Of a stretch of 38,706 bases of DNA, positions 23,412 through 30,812 are shown piece after piece (the first letter of the stretch is position 1; each line of letters opens with the position of its first letter). The notes below the pieces were generated by a model, which saw only the letters and a program-made list of their open reading frames with translations, was not told where the DNA came from and made no database searches. Source of the stretch: a virus. Where the stretch lies: the IMG/VR virus record IMGVR_UViG_3300042287_000546, positions 1-38,706 of that record. One strand, written 5' to 3'. The position numbers and the translations under genes are program-made.

Positions 23412-23639
23412 TTATTCCTCGTCGTCTTCGTATTCTTCTTCGATTTCCTCACCATCAATAGCATATTCGATGGCATCGTCTAGATAGGGATCTACTCCTT
23501 GCAGTGACTCTAACACAGAGTCTTTGATACCGTGGTCTAATAGTGTGTTAACAAAATCAGCGGCAACATCAGCTCGTTGTTTTTCTGGAATATGACCAAT
23601 CACTACATTCCATATATCGGCGATTAAATCTTCTTTCAT
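23412..23639 (-). CDS. Conserved small protein of the recombination operon
   Basis: 75 residues. LIADIWNVVIGHIPEKQRADVAADFVNTLLD (about 5-35) with an acidic tail (EEIEEEYEDDEE). I recall similar proteins between UvsX and UvsY in aquatic T4-like phages; function unknown. The ATG has GAGGAAG upstream and overlaps the UvsX stop. The acidic tail resembles proteins that interact with basic DNA-binding partners, which is only a suggestion. Confidence 0.68.
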   Translation of the reverse strand: MKEDLIADIWNVVIGHIPEKQRADVAADFVNTLLDHGIKDSVLESLQGVDPYLDDAIEYAIDGEEIEEEYEDDEE

Positions 23640-24715
23640 TCGGCTTCCTCCAAGTCTGGTTCAACTGTAGTAGTTATCTCAGAAATGGATTTTTCACCGT
23701 GTTTTGATACATCTGCCATGGCCTTGTCAAGACCGAGATTGTCATTGCGTTCCCAAGCCTTGCGGAATTGTTTAATGATCTCGCCATCGGCAGTGGTATA
23801 GACTAGGCTGTTTCCTTCTTTCTTGAGCATGCCTTTGGCTTCGAACAGGTCGACCAGTCCACTATATGGATTCATACCTGTTTCATAAGGAATCTTCACC
23901 TGCACTGATTCAAAAGGTTTAGCATATCGTGTTTTCATAACCTTGCAAGCAGCACGGATACCTTTGACCTCTGAAATCTTGTTACCGTCTTCGTCTTCTT
24001 TGAGTTTCAGCTTACGCATGGCCACTACGATTGAACTGGCGTAGATAAAACCCTGACCACCGCTGATCTTGTCATCTGGATCAAACATGTCTTGGCTGGC
24101 ATAGGTATGATTAGTACACACCAAACCGATATTAAGACTACCAAACATGTTCACACAGTTGCGAACCAGTGCCGTAAGTGCTTTGGGCTTACGGCCCATG
24201 TCACCTTTGAGATCCCCGGCTTCAAACTGATTAACATCCGTGGGAGTCAGTAACATTCCAAGACTGTCTATCACGAACAAGATCTTAGGACGTGTGGCTT
24301 CATCCATGGATTTATATTCTGCTACGAACTCCACGATGGTCTTGGCCACATCATCGATCATGGCCATGTTCAACTTCATCAATTTATCTTCTGAAGTGTC
24401 TACGCCTAAGGCTTCTAGCCAATCTTTATCTAAGGCGTTTTCTGTGTCAATCAATATAGGAAATATGCCCGATGCCTGTGCGTTCTTGACCAAGTTACCG
24501 GCACAGATAAAACTCTTGCCTGCACCAGACTCACCAGCAAACACAGTGACCTTACCTAGGGGAATACCTTTGTAAAAATCTCCACTGATCAAATAGTTCA
24601 GTGCGAAGTTGTTGGTTGAGATCCAGTCTACTGGATCATTGAAGCCAATACTAAGTCCTTCGATGCTCTTAGTAATTGACTTTCTAAATTTAGAAATATC
24701 AAATGCTTTTGCCAT
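23636..24715 (-). CDS. uvsX: UvsX RecA-like recombinase
   Basis: 359 residues. It forms filaments on single-stranded DNA and drives strand exchange and recombination-dependent replication. Walker A is GESGAGKS (61-68), Walker B is ILFVIDSLGML, and loop regions include DPDDKISGGQGFIYASSIVV. It ends in an acidic tail (TTVEPDLEEAE), as in T4 UvsX. A ribosome-binding site AGGATAA precedes the ATG at 24715. It lies between gp32 and UvsY, as in many T4-like phages. Confidence 0.95.
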   Translation of the reverse strand: MAKAFDISKFRKSITKSIEGLSIGFNDPVDWISTNNFALNYLISGDFYKGIPLGKVTVFAGESGAGKSFICAGNLVKNAQASGIFPILIDTENALDKDWLEALGVDTSEDKLMKLNMAMIDDVAKTIVEFVAEYKSMDEATRPKILFVIDSLGMLLTPTDVNQFEAGDLKGDMGRKPKALTALVRNCVNMFGSLNIGLVCTNHTYASQDMFDPDDKISGGQGFIYASSIVVAMRKLKLKEDEDGNKISEVKGIRAACKVMKTRYAKPFESVQVKIPYETGMNPYSGLVDLFEAKGMLKKEGNSLVYTTADGEIIKQFRKAWERNDNLGLDKAMADVSKHGEKSISEITTTVEPDLEEAE

Positions 24716-24739
24716 ATTATTATCCTGTGATGAGAAGAA

Positions 24740-24773
24740 CTCGGGCGTAAGAACTACGTCTCATTGGCCCGAG
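24740..24773. other. Stem-loop between gp32 and UvsX genes
   Basis: Seven-base stem CTCGGGC/GCCCGAG (24740-24746 with 24767-24773) around a 20-base loop. On the minus strand it lies between the gp32 stop and the UvsX ribosome-binding site, followed by TTCTTCTC rather than a clean T-run. It may attenuate or stabilise the mRNA. Confidence 0.45.
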
Positions 24774-24782
24774 CCGTGTTAA

Positions 24783-25763
24783 TTACTGCTTTTGACGATT
24801 GCGAATCATTGCAAGAATATCTTGCGCACGACTAGCACCTTCTGCGGTTGCTGCTGCTGGTGCTGCTGGTGTTGCAACAGGAGCGGCCTTTGGAGCAGGA
24901 GCATCATCTGCATCTTCATCAACTGGTGCTGCACGAGCAGCGACCTTGTTAGGATCGCCAGTGGCCTGTCCCATGCCTGCTGGTTTGAAATATTGACCCC
25001 AACGATCCATATCGTAGGCTTCGCCATCTACAGATGCTTCAAACATCTCTTTCATGACCTTGAGCTCAACATCTGTGGGCTTCTTAGGAAGGAACCCACT
25101 TAGATCAAAAAGTCCGTGACTGTCAATGGCTGATTTTTCAACATCGCTCAAAGCACGTTCTCTGCGGCTCCACTTTGATGTAGAGTAGTCAGCAAATCCG
25201 CCTTTAGATGTCTTAGCAATACGGAAGTCTAGACCTTTCAGGAAGTCTGTTGGCAGTTCATCTAGTTCTGGATCCATCAATGCCGAGCGGATGATGTTGT
25301 AGATCTGAGGACCAATGATAAATCTACGGATTGGATTTTCTGGAATCTTATCTTCCTTGATTGGATCTTCAACTACAAAACCTTGGAAAATGTATGAACG
25401 TTTTTTCCAATACTTACGACCCATTTCTTCTAGTGATTTGTCCTTGAACCAACCACGTACCTCTGCTAGGATCGGGCAAACTGTACCGTCGTTGTACATT
25501 TCAACGCAAGGGACTTGCACTTGAACTGGACGACTGTCTGTTTCACCTTTGATACCTGCGAACGGCAATTTGATCATTGCTCGTTCTACCCAGAAAAATG
25601 TGTTGTTGGGATTACCGTCGGGTAGCAAGCGAATTACTGCTTCCTTACCTTCCTGCATGTTCCAGTGTGGGTAAATTGCGTTGTCTCCACCGCCGGTGGA
25701 TTGTCCTGTGGACTTTGATTGTGCTTCTTGAAGTTTAGCACGGATTTCTGATAATGTAGCCAT
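24783..25763 (-). CDS. 32: Single-stranded DNA-binding protein gp32
   Basis: 326 residues. It coats single-stranded DNA and organises replication and recombination. The core has KEAVIRLLPDGNPNNTFFW, then VQVQVPCVEMYNDGTVCPIL and YIFQGFVVEDP, the OB-fold region with Cys. It ends in an Ala/Pro-rich linker and a short conserved tail, ASRAQDILAMIRNRQKQ, where T4 has its acidic partner-binding tail. AAGGAGG sits seven bases before the ATG, the strongest ribosome-binding site in the window. Two promoters lie upstream (25821-25849). It is followed by UvsX. Confidence 0.93.
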   Translation of the reverse strand: MATLSEIRAKLQEAQSKSTGQSTGGGDNAIYPHWNMQEGKEAVIRLLPDGNPNNTFFWVERAMIKLPFAGIKGETDSRPVQVQVPCVEMYNDGTVCPILAEVRGWFKDKSLEEMGRKYWKKRSYIFQGFVVEDPIKEDKIPENPIRRFIIGPQIYNIIRSALMDPELDELPTDFLKGLDFRIAKTSKGGFADYSTSKWSRRERALSDVEKSAIDSHGLFDLSGFLPKKPTDVELKVMKEMFEASVDGEAYDMDRWGQYFKPAGMGQATGDPNKVAARAAPVDEDADDAPAPKAAPVATPAAPAAATAEGASRAQDILAMIRNRQKQ

Positions 25764-25768
25764 TTTAA

Positions 25769-25806
25769 ATGCCTCCTTGTGTTATGCCTAAAATGTTTAT
25801 ATGCCT
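25769..25806 (-). repeat. Three AGGCAT repeats in the gp32 leader
   Basis: AGGCAT occurs at 25806-25801, 25789-25784 and 25774-25769 on the minus strand, spaced 17 and 15 bases; the last overlaps the Shine-Dalgarno AAGGAGG. T4 gp32 represses its own mRNA by binding the unstructured leader next to the start, so such repeats could be an autoregulatory operator. Confidence 0.4.
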
Positions 25807-25820
25807 TATGCACATGTTTT

Positions 25821-25849
25821 ATTATGCGCTTTTTATTTATCAAGGTCAA
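25821..25849 (-). promoter_or_regulatory. Sigma-70 promoter for gp32
   Basis: TTGACC at 25849-25844, 17-base spacer, CATAAT at 25826-25821 on the minus strand. Predicted start near 25814, leader of about 50 bases. One mismatch in each hexamer. Confidence 0.65.
25834..25841 (-). promoter_or_regulatory. Late promoter embedded in the gp32 sigma-70 spacer
   Basis: GATAAATA (25841-25834) lies inside the spacer of the sigma-70 promoter, with a predicted start near 25828. gp32 could thus be made both early and late, and the two polymerase forms would compete for the same DNA. Confidence 0.5.
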
Positions 25850-25889
25850 TGATTATCTATGTGTTTTTTGATTTTGTTTTGCCAAAAGA

Positions 25890-25911
25890 AAAAGTGGGTC
25901 AAGCCCACTTT
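25890..25911 (-). terminator. Rho-independent terminator after the small ORF
   Basis: Stem AAAGTGGG (25891-25898) with CCCACTTT (25904-25911) around a five-base loop. Minus-strand transcripts leave it as CTTTTTCTTTT. It stops transcripts that read through 26280-25899 before the gp32 promoters; on the plus strand the T-run is short. Confidence 0.7.
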
Positions 25912-26129
25912 TCCTTATACTTGGCCAGTGCCAGTTGTCTTGCTCGCCATAATCTCCATACTACGTAATCAGATAGATCATCATCTACTATCTCGCCAAA
26001 CTTGCGTGACTGGAGATTACGACCAAAAACAATCTCATCATCTATGACAAGACTGTTTTGTTCTAGATCAAGATTACTTAGCTGCTGGCTTTGCGTCTGC
26101 CTTAGCTGCGTCTTTCTTAGCAGGTTCAC
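25899..26129 (-). CDS. Small conserved phage ORF with no normal start
   Basis: The last 58 or so residues, from about NLDLEQN to LALAKYKEKWA, look like a real phage protein: DDEIVFGRNLQSRKFGEI and then DLSDYVVWRLWRARQLALAK resemble small proteins of aquatic T4-like phages. The residues before that are only the other-frame reading of the AK-rich gene. There is no ATG, GTG or TTG between that gene's stop and the conserved part; I mark the nearest in-frame GTG (26129), which has no ribosome-binding site. Alternatives: ATA at 26045, a +1 frameshift at the end of 26074-26280, or a broken gene. Overlaps the terminator. Confidence 0.45.
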   Translation of the reverse strand: MNLLRKTQLRQTQSQQLSNLDLEQNSLVIDDEIVFGRNLQSRKFGEIVDDDLSDYVVWRLWRARQLALAKYKEKWA

Positions 26130-26280
26130 TTTTGGCAGGCTTCTTTTCGTCCTTCTTGGCATCTGCTTTAGCTGGAGCGGCAGCAGGAGCGGTTGGCTTG
26201 GCTTCTTCTTTCTTGGCAGGTGCCTGAGCAAATGCTGATACTGCGAACAACGATGCTACTACGATTGCGATTGATTTCAT
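26074..26280 (-). CDS. Short exported AK-rich protein, host-like
   Basis: 68 residues. MKSIAIVVASLFAVSAFAQA is a textbook signal peptide with an Ala-x-Ala cleavage site after residue 20. The mature 48 residues are Ala, Lys, Pro and Asp/Glu in loose repeats (PAKKEEAKPTAPAAAPAKAD..) with no enzyme motif. Such signal-plus-AK-repeat proteins are common in Betaproteobacteria, so this looks like a gene taken from the host. AAAGGAAA lies before the ATG. Upstream is the second copy of the 18-bp dyad. Its role, if any, is probably in the periplasm; the low-complexity tail makes any function uncertain. Confidence 0.7.
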   Translation of the reverse strand: MKSIAIVVASLFAVSAFAQAPAKKEEAKPTAPAAAPAKADAKKDEKKPAKSEPAKKDAAKADAKPAAK

Positions 26281-26300
26281 TTTAAAGTTTCCTTTAGTTA

Positions 26301-26322
26301 TATACAGAAAACTATCTGTATA
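26301..26322. promoter_or_regulatory. Candidate operator, inverted repeat (copy 2)
   Basis: Perfect 8-bp arms TATACAGA/TCTGTATA around six bases. The inner 18-mer TACAG-AAAACTAT-CTGTA (26303-26320) matches the primase dyad at 722-739 in 16 of 18 positions. It lies 21 bases before the AK-rich gene's start. I found no convincing -35 here. Confidence 0.45.
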
Positions 26323-26369
26323 CTATATATAACGTCTTTGTGCGTATTTTCGTTTACATTTGATTTAGC

Positions 26370-26394
26370 CAAAAGAAAGGGCACCGAAGTGCCC
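26370..26394 (-). terminator. Rho-independent terminator after the 679-residue gene
   Basis: GGGCAC (26379-26384), loop CGAA, GTGCCC (26389-26394). On the minus strand the stem closes with a stable TTCG tetraloop and is followed by TTTCTTTT. It separates the packaging/structural group from the AK-rich gene and gp32. Confidence 0.85.
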
Positions 26395-26414
26395 GATCTA
26401 ACTGCGACGAAACT

Positions 26415-28454
26415 TTAATAGCCTGCTAATTCTCTAATACGAGCCAGTTCTGCGATCTGTGGATCTTGTTGTTGTGGAGCCATGCGTTCGACCATTTTGC
26501 GAGCAACCATTTCTGCCTGTTCACCAAACTTCTTGCCTACCATAATAACGACGCCTTCTGGGCCTTTGGGGAATGTACCTGAATCACGATCATAGAAGCT
26601 GTGAATAAATTCTGCTAATTCTTGTACGTTCATTTTAGACTGCATGCCTCGCTGTGCTAGTGCTCTAGCACTATCTTGACCTGTGCGGTTTGGATTATTG
26701 GGCTTTTTAAAATTTGACTTTTCATCGTCATCAGTATCCCAAGGAGGAGATTTTTCATCATCCTTTTCGTTATCAGCTTCGCCCATACCTAGTTCTTTCT
26801 TTCTACGTGCTAGCCCAGCGGAACTCGTTGGCGATTTTGTTTTTTCATCTTCGAGATCCTTCAAAGTCAGTGGATCATCACCTTTCTGTTTGCGTAGATA
26901 TGCAGGAACATCACTTTTATTTGGGCCGCCGGCCTGCGTAGATTCCTGTGGCACTGGTTCTTCTGCAGGCACAGCCGCTGCTGCCGGATCAACTGCTACT
27001 GGTTCTTCTTCCGGGGCAGTTTGGTCACCTCCTTGGGCTGCTTCCGGCTCTGTTACCATATCACCAAAATCCAACTGCTCTAGTATTTCTGGAGCATTGA
27101 GTTGTAGCCAACTCTGTATCTGTTCGCGCATATCTGTGTCAGAATCTTCGACTGACAGTTCTTTGATTCTTTTGTATAACTCAGGATCTTCAATTATGCC
27201 TTTGAGACTCTCTATAGCATTCGTACCATCTACACCTGCTGGAAAAGGTTGGCTGACCAATTCCTGTAGTTCCTGTACTGCTGTTGCCTGTTCATCTGGA
27301 TCTTCTGAAGTAATAGCCGATGCTTCTCCAAGACCCATAACCCATGATTCAAACTGATCAAATGGATCGTAGGCATCTTCACTTACTTCAAGATCTTCGT
27401 TGGCTATTTCTTCTTGTGTCATTGCGACTATGTCGTCGTAGCCTATGGTGTTTCCTTCTTTCATCAGTCTATACAACACAGGAAACACTGATGCGATATC
27501 TTCTTTGAATGATTTTACAGTGAATTTTTCTTTGAAATCTTCTACCACGTCCTGTGGAATTTCTTCACTGTCATAGGCCTGGAAGTTTTCTTTATATGCT
27601 TCATAATGGCTCTGTTTGCTCAGTGCCTTGATCTGCTCACGCAGTTGATTTAGATATGCGGTTGATCTTTCCACGACTGAATTAGTGTCCGAGTTCATTA
27701 GATCGTTGCGTACCACATAGTTGCCGAAACTTTTTAACTGTGCGATTTCTTCGCTCATGCCAATGATGCTTTTGCCTAGATCGTCATAGGGAACTCCGCC
27801 ATTGGCCACATGTCGTTGCATGGCTCTTGCACCTGCTAGATGGATGAACGGATATTTAAATCTTTCACCGTCTTGATTTTCCACAAACAAGGCGCCGATG
27901 TGGCGTGTTCTTGCACCAGGTTGATTTTCATCCATGACCGCTTGATTGTGTTTGATAATCAATCTAGTATCCATTAGTTTTTGGTAGCTCATGGTTCTGC
28001 TGCCATACATGTTGCTTTCTGCCATCATACTTTCTCCGACTGGTTTTTGTATAGTGTTCTGCTTGGTCTGCTTGGGCTGTGAGTTCTGCACTAGAAATTC
28101 GTAGTCCCTGCGATCCAGATTATCTTTGGCAATGTCTCTGGTATCGAAACTCAGCAGTCTGCGTTTAGCGAACTGGCGTAGTTCTTTGAGAAACCCGTAC
28201 CAATTGACCTTTTGTTTTTCATCCATACCTTCAGAAATACCGTGGCTGAAATACACCTTCATCGAGTTAGGCTCTGCAAGACTGATACTGACATGTCCTA
28301 TGGGGGTCTTTCCTTCCATGTAGTCAAAATCAAAAAATCGAGCTTCTTCAGGATTAATGGTAATTTCCCCGGTTTCCGCGCCTAGTTTAAGGCCAGAAAA
28401 GCGGCTGCGTACCTTGTAGAATAAATCTGTTGCTATGTTATTTCTTGCGTCCAT
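26415..28454 (-). CDS. Large conserved phage protein of unknown function
   Basis: 679 residues from the ATG at 28454 (MDARNNIATDLFYKVRSRF). The first half is globular (VSISLAEPNSMKVYFSHGIS, MQRHVANGGVPYDDLGKSII). Residues about 410-600 are acidic, Pro/Glu-rich and disordered (QGGDQTAPEEEPVAVDPAAA, later EKDDEKSPPWDTDDDEKS). The C-terminus is again ordered: MNVQELAEFIHSFYDRDSG and KKFGEQAEMVARKMVE, ending LARIRELAGY, a tail I have seen on proteins of aquatic T4-like phages. No catalytic motif seen. Its late promoter gives a leaderless start. The stop of gp17 lies inside that promoter. It could be a structural or packaging-associated protein; the role is unknown. Confidence 0.68.
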   Translation of the reverse strand: MDARNNIATDLFYKVRSRFSGLKLGAETGEITINPEEARFFDFDYMEGKTPIGHVSISLAEPNSMKVYFSHGISEGMDEKQKVNWYGFLKELRQFAKRRLLSFDTRDIAKDNLDRRDYEFLVQNSQPKQTKQNTIQKPVGESMMAESNMYGSRTMSYQKLMDTRLIIKHNQAVMDENQPGARTRHIGALFVENQDGERFKYPFIHLAGARAMQRHVANGGVPYDDLGKSIIGMSEEIAQLKSFGNYVVRNDLMNSDTNSVVERSTAYLNQLREQIKALSKQSHYEAYKENFQAYDSEEIPQDVVEDFKEKFTVKSFKEDIASVFPVLYRLMKEGNTIGYDDIVAMTQEEIANEDLEVSEDAYDPFDQFESWVMGLGEASAITSEDPDEQATAVQELQELVSQPFPAGVDGTNAIESLKGIIEDPELYKRIKELSVEDSDTDMREQIQSWLQLNAPEILEQLDFGDMVTEPEAAQGGDQTAPEEEPVAVDPAAAAVPAEEPVPQESTQAGGPNKSDVPAYLRKQKGDDPLTLKDLEDEKTKSPTSSAGLARRKKELGMGEADNEKDDEKSPPWDTDDDEKSNFKKPNNPNRTGQDSARALAQRGMQSKMNVQELAEFIHSFYDRDSGTFPKGPEGVVIMVGKKFGEQAEMVARKMVERMAPQQQDPQIAELARIRELAGY

Positions 28455-28467
28455 AAGTATATTTATC
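28455..28467 (-). promoter_or_regulatory. Leaderless late promoter for the 679-residue gene
   Basis: GATAAATA (28467-28460), then TACTT, then ATG at 28454. No Shine-Dalgarno. The element overlaps the stop codon of the terminase gene. Confidence 0.65.
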
Positions 28468-30052
28468 AAAGGCCCATGCTAACAAAGATTGGCATAGGCA
28501 TGCTTTCTTCGGAGACTTTTTCAGTCATTTTATCGTAGATCTGTGGATCCCAATCAGCTAACACATCGGCCATGCGTATGATTAACAGTGTGCTGGATAC
28601 GAGATCGTCGTGTTCACCGCTTTTGGCCTTGAAACCCAACCCTGTGGCCACAAAGGTCTTGAGTTCTGAAATCAAGGGCTTTGATTTCAAACTCATTTTA
28701 TTAGTTTCGATGAGATTTTTTAACTGACTGCAGGCAGTGATCTTTGAACGGTGCGTGGTGTTGAACCCTTTTCGGAACTTGCGTATGTGTCCTTTGCGTA
28801 TAGGTTCGCTGAGAAACAGACCGTAGAAGTTTTCTTCGCCTATGTCGTTGATCACTATCAACGCAGCTTCACCGAGGCTGTTGTTTTCCACTGAATAATA
28901 GATCTGCGGTACACCGCCCTGTTCTTCTCCACGGTCGTGTATGTATCTCAGTATTTCCCGCATGTGTTTGACCTGCTGCTGCACTGGAGTCTGGTTATGA
29001 TGCCATTCTGCTACCTGAGTCATCGTAGGCATTTCATAGACCTGTATAGCACCATAATCTCCACCAGTGCCTAGGCTGGGATCTAGAGCCACTAGATAAG
29101 TGGCCTTGTAGTCTACGTCCTTGTACCAGCGTGTCTGTCCCATGGTCATCACAGGATCTGAGCCGGCGAGCTCAACCAGTTTCACAGAGTTGATTAGGGT
29201 TTCATCAAAAATCAAGAATTCGCATTCAAACTCACGGCGGAAACGTTCTTCACCAATTTTAGATCTTTCTTGGTTGGCCCAGGCATCATCTCGATCTGGA
29301 TGCTCCGACCAATGAGCTGTATATGAAGCAAATCCGTTTTGTCCTACATCAGCTTCGTTACCAAACTCATCAAATTTTTTGTTAGCCTCGGCCCATATCA
29401 ACGCAAACTGATCTTCGTCTGAGTTTGGGGTTGATGTGATTATACACTTACCGCCAGTGGCTAGTGTAGGGCTTAATGCAGTCCAGAATTCTTTGGCCTT
29501 TTCGGGAGGTTGCACGAACGCAAACTCATCGCAGTAGATCAATGAAAGAGATTTACCACGACCAGTGTTTTCTGTTGTAGTTGTGGCCTGTATCCTAGCA
29601 CCGTTGTCATATTCAATGGTGTTTCTATTATATGAATACACACCTGCACGTATGAAGTCTGGTAGATTTTCGTAGCCAAATCGATATCTATCCATGATGT
29701 CTTTGGCACCTTCATATTTGTGGGCAGCTATCAATACCTGACAGTCTGGTATGAACATGGTGTACCAAAGCAGATAGCCAGTAGCACAGGTGGTCTTGCC
29801 CATCTGGCGAGGCAGCATGGCTATACACTGTCTATTGGTGTGTATGCTTTTTATCAATCTTTCTTGATATTCGTAGGGTTCGAAATTAATAGCGCCACGA
29901 GTTGGATGCTGTATCTTTAAAAAATTGGTGCAGAAATACAAAGGTCCTGTAACAGGATCCAAGCAGGCTTCAAGATGCTTGACCTCATCCATTGTGTATT
30001 TGGTCTGAGCGTGAGCCTTTTTAATCAGTACGCCGTCGAGTGATTTTCCCAT
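28466..30052 (-). CDS. 17: Terminase large subunit gp17
   Basis: 528 residues. Motor ATPase and nuclease that packages DNA into the prohead. Walker A is PRQMGKTT (81-88), Walker B is LSLIYCDEFAF with Asp175-Glu176. The nuclease domain begins LVALDPSLGTGGDYGAIQVY (the first catalytic Asp) and has HDDLVSSTLLI near the end. T4 gp17 is 610 residues, so this is somewhat short. A late promoter sits five bases before the ATG, which makes it leaderless; a hairpin terminator is just upstream of that promoter. Confidence 0.95.
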   Translation of the reverse strand: MGKSLDGVLIKKAHAQTKYTMDEVKHLEACLDPVTGPLYFCTNFLKIQHPTRGAINFEPYEYQERLIKSIHTNRQCIAMLPRQMGKTTCATGYLLWYTMFIPDCQVLIAAHKYEGAKDIMDRYRFGYENLPDFIRAGVYSYNRNTIEYDNGARIQATTTTENTGRGKSLSLIYCDEFAFVQPPEKAKEFWTALSPTLATGGKCIITSTPNSDEDQFALIWAEANKKFDEFGNEADVGQNGFASYTAHWSEHPDRDDAWANQERSKIGEERFRREFECEFLIFDETLINSVKLVELAGSDPVMTMGQTRWYKDVDYKATYLVALDPSLGTGGDYGAIQVYEMPTMTQVAEWHHNQTPVQQQVKHMREILRYIHDRGEEQGGVPQIYYSVENNSLGEAALIVINDIGEENFYGLFLSEPIRKGHIRKFRKGFNTTHRSKITACSQLKNLIETNKMSLKSKPLISELKTFVATGLGFKAKSGEHDDLVSSTLLIIRMADVLADWDPQIYDKMTEKVSEESMPMPIFVSMGL

Positions 30053-30065
30053 ATGTTTATTTAAT
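30053..30065 (-). promoter_or_regulatory. Leaderless late promoter for gp17
   Basis: ATTAAATA (30065-30058), AACAT, ATG at 30052. Same 5-base spacing as the other leaderless late promoters. It directly follows the terminator at 30067-30094. Confidence 0.65.
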
Positions 30066-30066
30066 G

Positions 30067-30094
30067 AAAAAAATAGGCTCCGGAGAGCCTATTT
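30067..30094 (-). terminator. Rho-independent terminator before gp17
   Basis: AAATAGGCTC (30071-30080) pairs with GAGCCTATTT (30085-30094) around a four-base loop; minus-strand RNA continues in seven U. It ends the transcript of the 30111-30812 gene. Confidence 0.9.
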
Positions 30095-30110
30095 GGATAT
30101 GTAGATATAA

Positions 30111-30812
30111 TTAAGTTGTTGGCAGAGTGGTACCGTCTATAGCAGTCACTGTGACATCTGTGTGAGCTGCTTTTGGAGTAATGGGTGCTTTCACTGTCAA
30201 TACTGCTTGTGTTTCAGCGCCTTGTGTTCCGTCATAGACTCTGTAACTCCTAGTGAATATGTCGCCTGCCCCAACTGCTGTACTAACATCGGTCACATAA
30301 TCTTGATAGCCTTTGGTGATACCACGAACCACTAATTCTTCAATAGCCAACGCAGTTGTGCTGGTAGTAGTAGCTGAGCCTAATGTTTCGTGATCTGAAT
30401 TTTTAGCAACACCACCTGTGGTTCTGCCTTCTGCGATCAAGAAATTTTGTACGTTGCCCAACACAAAGGCATCTCTGTCATACTGCACGGTAAATGTTAG
30501 AGTAACTGTGACATCGTCTGCATTATCTAATGCGCTTGGGCCTGTAGATTCTAATTCTTCTATGTCTAAGATTCTAAAATCACCACCACGACCTAGATTT
30601 TCTAAAATTCCTTGCCAGCGTAGATTGCCTCGCGCTCTGCGTTGACCGTTAGCTAATGTAGTGTTTTGTGTTGCAAATGCACTGCTGTCTCTGGTTTCTA
30701 CACCGCCTGCATCTGTGTCAGCTGCTGTGCTGGAATATCCTGAGAGATCGATCACAACACGGTATAGGCCTGGTGTAAGTTGATTTTCGTTTTGTTGAAA
30801 TCCTGATGCCAT
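30111..30812 (-). CDS. Putative virion protein of unknown role
   Basis: 233 residues, Thr/Val/Ala-rich with many predicted beta strands and no signal peptide. GLYRVVIDLSGYSST, later VTVTLTFTVQYDRDAFVLG and AIEELVVRGITKGYQD suggest a beta-sandwich protein, as in tail or capsid accessory proteins. AAAGGAG precedes the ATG, and the ATG overlaps the previous gene's stop. It lies between gp16 and gp17 in a virion/packaging operon and is followed by a terminator. No family recognised. Confidence 0.58.
   Translation of the reverse strand: MASGFQQNENQLTPGLYRVVIDLSGYSSTAADTDAGGVETRDSSAFATQNTTLANGQRRARGNLRWQGILENLGRGGDFRILDIEELESTGPSALDNADDVTVTLTFTVQYDRDAFVLGNVQNFLIAEGRTTGGVAKNSDHETLGSATTTSTTALAIEELVVRGITKGYQDYVTDVSTAVGAGDIFTRSYRVYDGTQGAETQAVLTVKAPITPKAAHTDVTVTAIDGTTLPTT

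Noticed and set aside
24799-24996. Ala/Gly-rich plus-strand ORF
   Set aside because: It is the opposite strand of the gp32 Ala/Pro linker, so composition alone keeps it open.
26683-27357. A 224-residue plus-strand ORF rich in Ser
   Set aside because: It mirrors the acidic, low-complexity part of the real minus-strand gene 26415-28454; no promoter or ribosome-binding site.
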